NCBI RefSeq assembly: GCF_037478005.1
Contig: NZ_CP144164.1
Coordinates: 1,364,001 to 1,428,000 of the forward strand
Source of the DNA: Alteromonas sp. M12
Lineage (GTDB): Bacteria > Pseudomonadota > Gammaproteobacteria > Enterobacterales > Alteromonadaceae
Direction of reading: 5' to 3'
Length of the DNA stretch: 64,000 nucleotides
The position numbers and the translations under genes are program-made. Under the pieces are notes generated by a model. That model was given only the letters and a program-made list of their open reading frames with translations, searched no databases and was not told the DNA's origin. Every line of letters begins with the position of its first letter. The first letter of the stretch is position 1. Positions 46,016-54,103 of the stretch are shown piece after piece.

Positions 46016-46689
46016 TCACCTTCCAGCATTTGATAACCAAATCCACGTTTGTTCTTTATCGGGAGATCAGCACCGAGTTTTCTAGCCTTTTTTCTAGCAG
46101 ATGACAGGTGTGCTTCAATCGCATTTTTAGAAATACTGTCGTATTGCCCTGATATATATTCGCTCAGTTTTTCTGCGGTGGTTATTCTGTTTCGGTTAAC
46201 AAATAAACACTCTAAAACTTTGTATTCATTGGGGGTTAAATCAATATTTTGATTTGCAAAACTAATGCTTTTTAATTGCAAGTTAAGCTCAAACCCCTTG
46301 ACTTTAATTTTGTCAAAATGATTCTGAGTTGAACCTCGTCGCATAAGGTTGATTAATCTTGCGTGCAATTCGTCGAACGAAAACGGTTTAGATAAATAAT
46401 CATCCGCGCCTGATAAAATCCCAGTGATCTTCGTTTCAGGTTCGGCTCTAGCTGATAAAATTAATACGCGAGTGTCATTTTTACTTTTTCGCAGTGTTTC
46501 GAGAATTGTCATGCCGTCAATACTAGGGAGCATTAGGTCAAGTATTATGCCGTCGTACTCACACATCAAGGCCATGCTTAAGCCCTCAGCGCCATCTCCT
46601 GAGGTGTCTACAGAGTATCCTAGTTTGACTAAACCTATTTTTAAACTGCGTCGCAAAGACTCCGAATCTTCAATTAGTAATAATCGCAC
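46012..46689 (-). CDS. OmpR-family response regulator, PmrA/QseB-like
   Basis: A 225-residue two-domain regulator. The receiver has LLIEDSESLR, the phosphorylation site LDLMLPSIDGMTIL and the KPFSFDELHARL lysine. The C-terminal winged helix contains LTPNEYKVLECLFVNRN and the recognition helix near NAIEAHLSSARKKARKLGAD. It heads a two-gene operon with the kinase. CTTAAG-N5-CTTAAG sites, the PmrA/QseB type of box, lie in the divergent promoter region. Confidence 0.93.
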   Translation of the reverse strand: MRLLLIEDSESLRRSLKIGLVKLGYSVDTSGDGAEGLSMALMCEYDGIILDLMLPSIDGMTILETLRKSKNDTRVLILSARAEPETKITGILSGADDYLSKPFSFDELHARLINLMRRGSTQNHFDKIKVKGFELNLQLKSISFANQNIDLTPNEYKVLECLFVNRNRITTAEKLSEYISGQYDSISKNAIEAHLSSARKKARKLGADLPIKNKRGFGYQMLEGE

Positions 46690-46741
46690 AATTTATTGTT
46701 CGCCACTGAATGCTAGTAAGTGACAACTTTACGCTTCCAAT

Positions 46742-46814
46742 CTTAAGGTTTACTTAAGATCGTAAACTTGTATGTGTTAAACAATATTAAATCTAATCTT
46801 CAGTTAATCTTAAG
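46742..46814. promoter_or_regulatory. two PmrA-like boxes between response regulator and glycosyltransferase genes
   Basis: CTTAAG-GTTTA-CTTAAG lies at 46742-46758 and CTTCAG-TTAAT-CTTAAG at 46798-46814. Both have half-sites 11 bases apart, one helical turn, as OmpR-family dimers need. The first is near the regulator gene, the second nearer the glycosyltransferase operon. Confidence 0.65.
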
Positions 46815-46870
46815 GTTGCTCGGATATATTGCTAAAAACTTAAAGTAATAAGTCTGGGAGAGTTGATATT

Positions 46871-47599
46871 GTGGATATTTCTGTAGTTATCCCCGCTAAA
46901 AATGAACAAGACAATATCATTCCGTTGATAGAAGAAATTGTTGCTGTTCTTAATCGTAATAATGAGTTTGAAATTGTCTATGTGGACGATGGTAGCGATG
47001 ATAATACCTATAGTAACTTGTGTTTAGCCGCGTCAAGTGATTACCCTCAAGTAAAACCTATTCGACATAAGTATTCTGTTGGCCAAAGCAAAGCGATTCA
47101 CACCGGTGTCAGTTTTGCCAAAGGAAAGCTGATAATAACCCTAGATGCAGATGGTCAGAATGATCCTGCTGACATTCCAGATTTGTTAAAAGAAGCTCAA
47201 AAATTTCCAGTTGGTGCTCATTTTTGTATCGCCGGTTATCGGAAAAATCGTAAAGATACGGCATGGAAACGCATGCAGTCTAAGATTGCTAACAATATAC
47301 GCAGTCGAATTTTGCGGGACAATACCCCTGACACGGGATGTGGCTTAAAAATCTTTCCCAAAAGTACCTTTTTACAACTCCCATACTTCGATCATATGCA
47401 CCGCTTTCTTCCTGCCTTAGTGCGTCGTCTTGGAGGAAAGATTGTGGTTGTTGAAGTCAGCCATAGAGATCGTCAATATGGCACTTCCAAGTATAATATG
47501 TTGGGAAGACTACGAGTGGGAATTGTCGATCTTCTTGGTGTGATGTGGCTACAACGACGAGGTAAAATTGCTTTGCTTGAAACAACTCATGAGCAATAA
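46871..47599 (+). CDS. family 2 glycosyltransferase, dolichol-phosphate-mannose-synthase-like
   Basis: A 242-residue GT2 enzyme starting at GTG. The nucleotide-sugar site is VVIPAKNEQDNIIPLIEEIV, the metal motif is VYVDDGSDDNTYSN and the DxD-like motif is TLDADGQNDPADIPDLL. Such enzymes charge a polyprenyl phosphate with a sugar. With the ArnT-like transferase two genes later it likely forms a route adding sugar to lipid A or another envelope glycan. There are no C-terminal membrane helices of the ArnC kind. Confidence 0.88.
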   Translation: MDISVVIPAKNEQDNIIPLIEEIVAVLNRNNEFEIVYVDDGSDDNTYSNLCLAASSDYPQVKPIRHKYSVGQSKAIHTGVSFAKGKLIITLDADGQNDPADIPDLLKEAQKFPVGAHFCIAGYRKNRKDTAWKRMQSKIANNIRSRILRDNTPDTGCGLKIFPKSTFLQLPYFDHMHRFLPALVRRLGGKIVVVEVSHRDRQYGTSKYNMLGRLRVGIVDLLGVMWLQRRGKIALLETTHEQ

Positions 47600-47602
47600 A
47601 TT

Positions 47603-48319
47603 TTGAAGTTGTTTCTCAACGTTTTTGTACGTCTAATACCTTTATTATTGATTTGTTTAATTGGTAGTGAGCTACTAGCTCAGATCCCATCGTTTAATAC
47701 ATTTAATCAATCGTGGATAGATGCTCACACTCGAGACAATGGATGGCAGGGGATTATTAACTTTATTTTAGTTAGCGGTTTACTGGCGTCTTTGGGCGCT
47801 CCTCGACAATTCATCGCTTTTCTAAGCGGCTATGCCTTTGGCTTTGCTGAAGGTGTAGTTTATTCGACGTTTGCGATTACGTTGAGTTGTTTACTCACCA
47901 TGCTTCTTTCTCGTTTTTATGCCAAACCTGTGGTCACGCACTTTTTCCCAAACAAAGTGATCGGTCTCAATCGTTTTTTGACTAATCAAGTTTTTATAAA
48001 AACAATTATTGTTAGGTTGTTGCCAGTTGGCAATAACCTCATTACCAATATAACGGCGGGAGTAACCACTATTAAAATTTGGCCATTTGTGATGGGATCT
48101 ATGTTTGGTTACATCCCTCAGATGGCTATTTTTGCGCTTATGGGAAAGGGGGTTGTGGTGCAATCTTATTGGAAGATCACTCTCAGTGTTGTATTTCTCG
48201 CCATATCCAGTTTGTTAAGTCTTTATGTCTATAAAAAGTTTAAGGCTGATAAGTACTTAATCACTAGCACCGGTGCACAAAATACTGCTCAATTTGCTGC
48301 CACGAGCGGTCATAAATAG
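47603..48319 (+). CDS. TVP38/TMEM64 (VTT domain) membrane protein
   Basis: A 238-residue multi-spanning protein of the DedA-related VTT group, seen in GAPRQFIAFLSGYAFGFAEG and VRLLPVGNNLITNITAGVTT (the conserved re-entrant loops). The start is a TTG three bases after the upstream stop. Members act as lipid scramblases or transporters; between two lipid-linked glycosyltransferases it could flip the polyprenyl-phosphate sugar, which is inference. Confidence 0.85.
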   Translation: MKLFLNVFVRLIPLLLICLIGSELLAQIPSFNTFNQSWIDAHTRDNGWQGIINFILVSGLLASLGAPRQFIAFLSGYAFGFAEGVVYSTFAITLSCLLTMLLSRFYAKPVVTHFFPNKVIGLNRFLTNQVFIKTIIVRLLPVGNNLITNITAGVTTIKIWPFVMGSMFGYIPQMAIFALMGKGVVVQSYWKITLSVVFLAISSLLSLYVYKKFKADKYLITSTGAQNTAQFAATSGHK

Positions 48320-48323
48320 TGAC

Positions 48324-50075
48324 ATGATTACGCATTTAATTCAGTTCCATTTATCTTCTCAAAAACATGCGCGCGAACTGCAGCTTTTGGGTGTACTTTT
48401 GCTCATTTCGATCATCTTAATTTTTGTGGGATTAGGATTTCGCGATCCATGGCCTGCAGATGAACCTCGTTTCGCACAAATTGCTAAAGAGATGGTAGAA
48501 ACTGGTCAATGGTTTTTCCCGGCCAGAGCGGCAGAGTTTTATCCTGATAAACCACCTGTATTTATGTGGTCAATCGCGATTTTTTACGCATTGTTCGGCT
48601 CTTTAAATATAGCTTTCTTATTGCCTTCTGCGCTGTGTTCACTACTTACTATTTATTTAGTATTTGATATTGGACGTAAGCTATGGAACCCAGAAACTGG
48701 TTTTATAGCAGGTCTACTACTAGTGTTTAGCTTTCAATTTATGCTGCAAGCTAAAAGTGCGCAAATTGATGCAATGGTTTGTGCGTGGATCACCCTTGGT
48801 TGTTATGGTTTCTTGAGGTTTTTGCTATTTGACGCTAAATGGCGATGGTTCTATTTAGCCTGTTTTTTTATGGGAATCGGTGTTATCACCAAAGGCGTAG
48901 GCTTTTTACCTATATTGATATTGATTCCGTATATGTTTATGCGCTTTATTTGCAATTATCACTCAATACTTAAGCCGGATAATGAGTCTATTGTTAAGTG
49001 GTTGCTGGGACTATTGGTCATGCTTTTAGCAATAGGTTTGTGGTTTGTACCTATGTTGGTATTAGTTGAACTAAGCCACAATCCGTTATTAGAACAATAT
49101 CGCGATAATATTTTGTTTAAACAAACAGTTACTCGTTATGCTGATTCTTGGCATCATATTAAACCATTTTGGTATTATTTCGTATCCGTAATCCCTGCCT
49201 TTTGGTTACCCCTAAGCATTTTCATTCCGTGGTTAATTCCTCATTGGATACGCGCAATCAAAAAGCAGGATGCCCGGGTAATTCTGCCGCTAACGTGGAT
49301 TGTACTCGTGTTAGTGTTTTTCAGTATCAGTCCAGGCAAAAGAGGCGTATATATATTGCCAGCTTTGCCAATGTTAGCCTTAATCAGTGCACCTTATGTG
49401 CGACAAATTTTACAGCGACGGGCCGTCAATTGGATTTTATGGGCACTGGTGACTGGTATATCTTTAGGCTTATTAGCTTTCGCATTGGCTGGATTAAGCA
49501 ATGCCAGTTTTACCCAAAAGCTAGTGACTGAATACGCTATTTCACCTTGGTACTTTTTTATATCAATTGGTTTGGCTGGACTCCTGGGCACACTTATCAC
49601 AGTCAAACAACAGCAGTGGCGGAGCTGGCCGCTATTTATATCTGTGTTATGGATTTTGTACTCTACTTGGGGATACGGTTTATTAGAAGTGGTTAAAACG
49701 CCGAAAAAAATATTTCAACAAATGCAACATATTGTTCCGCAAAATGCTGAAGTTGGGCTAGTCGATTTTGCCGAGCAATTTATTCTATTTTCCCCTTATC
49801 CTATTACTCATTTTGGTTATCACACTGACAATGCAGAGCAAGTTAAAGCGGCTTACCAGTGGATAGGAACCAGTAAAAACCGATTTATATTGCTAAGTTT
49901 TGAGTTAGTCGAGGGGCTTTGTTTTGATAAAAATAAAGCCATACATCTTGGGTTTGCCCACCGCACTGATTGGGTATTATTAAATACCGCTAGTCGCGTA
50001 AATGGGTGTCCTAAACCACAGCTTCATAAACCACAGGGCAATATTATTGAATATCAGTATATTCCCAAACCCTAA
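48324..50075 (+). CDS. family 39 glycosyltransferase, ArnT-like
   Basis: A 583-residue inner-membrane enzyme with about twelve hydrophobic segments. The first periplasmic loop carries DPWPADEPRFAQIAKEMVET, where the acidic residues are the catalytic/metal site of ArnT and PMT enzymes, and YPDKPPVFMWSIA follows. ArnT moves aminoarabinose from undecaprenyl phosphate to lipid A; arnA/B/D homologues are not nearby, so the sugar may differ. I use the ATG at 48324, after the VTT gene stop. Confidence 0.87.
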   Translation: MITHLIQFHLSSQKHARELQLLGVLLLISIILIFVGLGFRDPWPADEPRFAQIAKEMVETGQWFFPARAAEFYPDKPPVFMWSIAIFYALFGSLNIAFLLPSALCSLLTIYLVFDIGRKLWNPETGFIAGLLLVFSFQFMLQAKSAQIDAMVCAWITLGCYGFLRFLLFDAKWRWFYLACFFMGIGVITKGVGFLPILILIPYMFMRFICNYHSILKPDNESIVKWLLGLLVMLLAIGLWFVPMLVLVELSHNPLLEQYRDNILFKQTVTRYADSWHHIKPFWYYFVSVIPAFWLPLSIFIPWLIPHWIRAIKKQDARVILPLTWIVLVLVFFSISPGKRGVYILPALPMLALISAPYVRQILQRRAVNWILWALVTGISLGLLAFALAGLSNASFTQKLVTEYAISPWYFFISIGLAGLLGTLITVKQQQWRSWPLFISVLWILYSTWGYGLLEVVKTPKKIFQQMQHIVPQNAEVGLVDFAEQFILFSPYPITHFGYHTDNAEQVKAAYQWIGTSKNRFILLSFELVEGLCFDKNKAIHLGFAHRTDWVLLNTASRVNGCPKPQLHKPQGNIIEYQYIPKP

Positions 50076-50198
50076 GTGCCTATTTGAATCAAAAAAACAT
50101 ATCAATAACTGCAAAAAGTTCAACTCAGACAGTAGAGATTTTAAATTAAATTATAGAATTGTTTTTATTTAAAAAATTATTGCAAAACATCAGTTTAT

Positions 50199-50215
50199 CT
50201 TCAGTTTCAGCTAAG
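50199..50215 (+). promoter_or_regulatory. PmrA-like box upstream of the phosphoethanolamine transferase
   Basis: CTTCAG-TTTCA-GCTAAG, with half-sites 11 bases apart, lies 47 bases before the ATG. The stretch ATCTTCAGTT and the following TAAGGTT are shared with the box at 46798-46814, supporting common control by the response regulator. Confidence 0.55.
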
Positions 50216-50262
50216 GTTTGGCTTCTAAAATAGCTTGTGTAATCAACCATAAATGAAACAAG

Positions 50263-51900
50263 ATGAATGTAATTTTAAAGCTAATGCGACATGAATATAC
50301 TGGCGCACAAATTATCGCGATAAATTCGTTATTTATTGTATTTGTATTTAATTATTGTTTTTTAAATGGTGTATTTGCAGCCATTCAACCTAACAACTTG
50401 TCACAATGGAGTTTCTACGCTTCAGTTATTCTATTATTGTTTAGTCTAACCATTATAATCACTAGTATTTTGGGAGGAATAGTTTTTCCCAGAACTATAT
50501 CTGCGGTCACAGTGCTAGTGTCATGCTTATTGTTTTATGCAACGTTTCAATACGGTGTCATTTTTGATAAAAGCATGATTCAAAACATTGCTGAAACCAA
50601 TTCTGGTGAAGCCTCATCTTATTTGAATATTAGTTTTCTTATCTACTTTATTCTGCTGGGAGTTGTCCCTGCAATATTGATGTTTAAAATAAAGGTTAAA
50701 GGAGATTTAAAAAGCCGAATAAAAAGTGTGTTAACGATAAATCTGCTTGCACTAATCGTCACTGCTTCGATTGTTACTTTCCTGTATAAAGATTACGCAG
50801 CGGTAGGCAGAAATAATCATAATTTATTTAAGTATATTGTCCCTTTTGCATTTTATGATTCTGGATTTAGGTATTTACGAGATAATTATTTTTATCCCCC
50901 TTTGCCCTTTAAAGTTTTAGATAAATCGCCAACGATCAAGCCGTCAAAACAAGGACAACAAAACTTAACAATAGTTGTGGTCGGGGAAACTGCCCGTGCA
51001 CAGAACTTTTCGTTGAATGGTTATACTCGCAATACCAATAAGTTTTTGGCACAAACCCCAATACTCAGTTTTAAACAGGTAAGCTCTTGCGGTACTGCTA
51101 CCGCAGTGTCTGTGCCATGTATGTTTTCTCGTTTACCACGAAGCAAATACGAAAGTCGAGTGGCGAGTAGTCAAGATAATGCTTTAGATATAATTCATCG
51201 AGCAGGCGTGGACGTCACTTGGATTGATAATAACAGTACTTGTAAAGGGGTATGTGAAAGAGTGAGTGAAATTCGTTTTGATCCAACTCAAGACTCAACG
51301 TTGTGTGATGGTGATTATTGTTTTGATGAAATTCTTATCGAAAAATTGCAACAACAAATTAGCCAGCATAAATCCGACAATCAACTTATCGTCTTACATA
51401 TGATCGGTTCCCATGGTCCTACTTATTTCCGGCGCTATCCCGATACATTTAAACCTTTTATGCCAGATTGTCCGCAAAGTGATATTCAACATTGCAGCGA
51501 AAACCAGTTAAAAAATACATATGACAATACTATTGCTTATACCGACTTTGTATTAAGTAAAGTTATTGCGGTTCTGCAGCAAAGTAATGTAGCCAATAAG
51601 TCCTTGTTGTACATTTCAGACCATGGCGAATCATTAGGTGAAAATGGACTTTATTTGCATGGCTTTCCCTACAGCATTGCCCCTGAAGAGCAAACTCATG
51701 TGCCTATGTTGTACTGGAGTACTGAATTAGCGGATGCTAATTTTAAAGACTGTATTTCCAGCAAATTGAATTCTGATTTCTCACAAGACAATATTTTTGA
51801 CACCCTGTTAGGTTTAACCAATGTAAAAAGCAGCATTTATCAACCAGAAATGGATATATTTCAGCAGTGTAGAACAACAACAATAATGGCTAAAAGTTGA
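50263..51900 (+). CDS. eptA: lipid A phosphoethanolamine transferase, EptA-like
   Basis: It adds phosphoethanolamine to lipid A, lowering negative charge and binding of cationic peptides. The 545-residue protein has five N-terminal membrane segments and a periplasmic sulfatase-fold domain. Key motifs are VVGETARAQNFSLNGY (metal glutamate), SSCGTATAVSVPCMFS (nucleophile threonine), HMIGSHGPTYFRRYP and ISDHGESLGENGLYLHG (metal aspartate and histidines). Conserved cysteines support the usual disulfides. The upstream box links it to the neighbouring two-component system. Confidence 0.92.
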   Translation: MNVILKLMRHEYTGAQIIAINSLFIVFVFNYCFLNGVFAAIQPNNLSQWSFYASVILLLFSLTIIITSILGGIVFPRTISAVTVLVSCLLFYATFQYGVIFDKSMIQNIAETNSGEASSYLNISFLIYFILLGVVPAILMFKIKVKGDLKSRIKSVLTINLLALIVTASIVTFLYKDYAAVGRNNHNLFKYIVPFAFYDSGFRYLRDNYFYPPLPFKVLDKSPTIKPSKQGQQNLTIVVVGETARAQNFSLNGYTRNTNKFLAQTPILSFKQVSSCGTATAVSVPCMFSRLPRSKYESRVASSQDNALDIIHRAGVDVTWIDNNSTCKGVCERVSEIRFDPTQDSTLCDGDYCFDEILIEKLQQQISQHKSDNQLIVLHMIGSHGPTYFRRYPDTFKPFMPDCPQSDIQHCSENQLKNTYDNTIAYTDFVLSKVIAVLQQSNVANKSLLYISDHGESLGENGLYLHGFPYSIAPEEQTHVPMLYWSTELADANFKDCISSKLNSDFSQDNIFDTLLGLTNVKSSIYQPEMDIFQQCRTTTIMAKS

Positions 51901-52010
51901 TTATTTGCTCCAATTTCAGTTAACCAATTTTATGTGAGGAATAAGAATAATTAAGGTTATTTCGAATATGTGAAATAAAAATTCTCAGGTATAAAGTGTA
52001 TAGGCCGGAT

Positions 52011-52042
52011 AAACGTTTAGACGTCTAGACGTAAAGATGTTG
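52011..52042 (+). promoter_or_regulatory. MetJ operator, four tandem met boxes
   Basis: Four adjacent 8-bp units lie 56 bases before metA: AAACGTTT, AGACGTCT, AGACGTAA and AGATGTTG. The second is exactly the met-box consensus. MetJ with SAM should repress metA and the two downstream metH genes. Confidence 0.85.
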
Positions 52043-52097
52043 ACTTTTGAGTGTGAATAGGCGAAATTTGTTTTCTTACAACCACATTGGAGAACTT

Positions 52098-53024
52098 ATG
52101 CCTATTCGAATACCTAGTGATCTTCCCGCCCAAGGGGTCTTGAACGCGGAAAATATATTCGTTATGGACAGCGAAGCCGCTGCTAAGCAAGACATTCGTC
52201 CTCTAGAAGTGGGCATTTTGAATTTAATGCCGAATAAGATTGAAACTGAAGTTCAGATTTTACGACTTCTTTCCAATACGCCATTACAGATTAATATTGA
52301 TCTTATTCGCATCGATAATCAGGCACCTAAGAATACACCTAAAGCCCATATGGATGCCTTTTATTTGTCTTTTGATGACGTGGCTCATAAAAATTACGAT
52401 GGGTTTATTATCACCGGTGCACCCATTGCTCACCTCGATTATGCTGACGTCAAATATTGGGACAAAATCACCACTATTATGGAGTGGACACAACGTCATG
52501 TGCAGTCTACTTTATATTCTTGTTGGGCGGCCCACGCTGCCATGTTTCATTTTTACGGGCACAATCGTCAACTTCGAAACGACAAGCTTTCCGGTGTTTA
52601 CACCCATAATGTGAACGAACCACACGATGCGTTAATGCGCGGCTTTGATCCGCAGTTCAATGCACCCCATTCTCGTTTTGGGGAAATTCCCATCGACATA
52701 TATAAAAGTGTTGAGGGGCTAAATGTATTAGCCAGTTCGGAAAAAACTGGGGCGTATTTAGTCGCCTCAAAAGATAAACGAATGGTATGCGTCACTGGGC
52801 ACCCAGAATATGATCCTGAAACACTGGATCAGGAGTTTAAGCGTGATAGCAATAATGCGTTAGCGCCGAAAATTCCAGAAAACTATTACGAAAATGATGA
52901 TCCCAGTCAGCCCTATCATGTAACATGGCGCTCCCATGGTTCGCTTCTGTTTACAAACTGGTTAAACTATTATGTTTATCAGACGACACCGTTTGATCTT
53001 GCTGATCTTCCAAGTAAAAAATAA
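52098..53024 (+). CDS. metA: homoserine O-succinyltransferase
   Basis: MetA acylates homoserine, the first committed step of methionine synthesis. From the ATG at 52098 it has 308 residues, beginning [20 protein letters not shown]. The catalytic cysteine is in [15 protein letters not shown], and the histidine and glutamate are in [18 protein letters not shown]. Whether succinyl- or acetyl-CoA is used cannot be read. It leads a methionine operon 11 bases ahead of the first metH gene, under MetJ boxes. Confidence 0.94.
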   Translation: MPIRIPSDLPAQGVLNAENIFVMDSEAAAKQDIRPLEVGILNLMPNKIETEVQILRLLSNTPLQINIDLIRIDNQAPKNTPKAHMDAFYLSFDDVAHKNYDGFIITGAPIAHLDYADVKYWDKITTIMEWTQRHVQSTLYSCWAAHAAMFHFYGHNRQLRNDKLSGVYTHNVNEPHDALMRGFDPQFNAPHSRFGEIPIDIYKSVEGLNVLASSEKTGAYLVASKDKRMVCVTGHPEYDPETLDQEFKRDSNNALAPKIPENYYENDDPSQPYHVTWRSHGSLLFTNWLNYYVYQTTPFDLADLPSKK

Positions 53025-53035
53025 GAGGTAATTGC

Positions 53036-54091
53036 GTGGCGCAAAATAACACCGAACAACTCTACTCCATTGCACAGCAACGAATTCTTATTCTTGACGG
53101 TGCAATGGGAACTATGATTCAACGGCATAAACTGGAAGAAGATGATTACCGCGGTGATCGATTTGTCGATTGGCATTGTGATGTCAAAGGCAATAACGAC
53201 TTGCTTGTATTGAGTCAACCACAAATTATTTATGATATTCATTGCCAATATTTCGAAGCTGGCGCTGACATAATCGAAACCAATACCTTTAATGCTACCA
53301 CTATTGCCATGGCTGATTATGATATGCAATCCCTGGCCAAAGAAATTAATATAGAAGCAACTAAGTTAGCCCGTAAAGCGGCGGATGAGTACACCGCAAA
53401 AACGCCCGATAAACCTCGTTTTGTTGCGGGCGTCTTAGGACCCACAAACCGCACGGCTTCAATTTCTCCCGATGTAAATGATCCGGGTAAGCGTAATGTG
53501 AATTTTGATCAACTGGTAGCAGCCTACTCAGAAGCGACACACGGTTTGATTGAGGGCGGGGCAGACATAATTCTAATTGAAACTATTTTTGATACATTGA
53601 ACGCTAAAGCGGCTGCCTTCGCAGTAGACACTGTGTTTGATGAGTTAGGTATTACTCTACCCGTTATGATTTCAGGTACTATCACTGATGCCTCTGGCCG
53701 TACTTTATCAGGGCAAACTGCTGAAGCTTTTTACTATTCACTGCGACATATCAACCCTGTGTCATTTGGGCTCAATTGTGCCCTTGGACCGGATCTATTA
53801 CGTCAGTATGTAGAAGAGATTGCTAACCAAGCTGAGTGTCTGGTTTCTGCGCACCCTAATGCGGGCTTACCGAATGAGTTTGGGGAATACGACATGGAAG
53901 AAGATGAAATGGCAGAACATATCCAAGAATGGGCGAAATCAGGATTGGTGAATATTGTCGGTGGATGTTGCGGCAGTACGCCAGAACATATTGCTGCAAT
54001 TGCAAAAGCCGTAGAAGGCATTGCGCCTCGGGTTCCAGTCAAAAAAGAAGTTAAAATGCGCTTGTCTGGTTTAGAACCCTTTGTGCATTAA
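53036..54091 (+). CDS. metH: methionine synthase, homocysteine-binding module as a separate protein
   Basis: A 351-residue protein equal to the N-terminal barrel of cobalamin-dependent MetH. It starts with [23 protein letters not shown] opens the domain and the zinc cysteines are in [13 protein letters not shown] and [14 protein letters not shown]. It ends at a normal TAA in the linker after the barrel. The remaining modules are in the next gene, and the two proteins together equal a full MetH (about 1,229 residues), so they must act together. Confidence 0.93.
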   Translation: MAQNNTEQLYSIAQQRILILDGAMGTMIQRHKLEEDDYRGDRFVDWHCDVKGNNDLLVLSQPQIIYDIHCQYFEAGADIIETNTFNATTIAMADYDMQSLAKEINIEATKLARKAADEYTAKTPDKPRFVAGVLGPTNRTASISPDVNDPGKRNVNFDQLVAAYSEATHGLIEGGADIILIETIFDTLNAKAAAFAVDTVFDELGITLPVMISGTITDASGRTLSGQTAEAFYYSLRHINPVSFGLNCALGPDLLRQYVEEIANQAECLVSAHPNAGLPNEFGEYDMEEDEMAEHIQEWAKSGLVNIVGGCCGSTPEHIAAIAKAVEGIAPRVPVKKEVKMRLSGLEPFVH

Positions 54092-54103
54092 CAGGAGTTT
54101 TTC

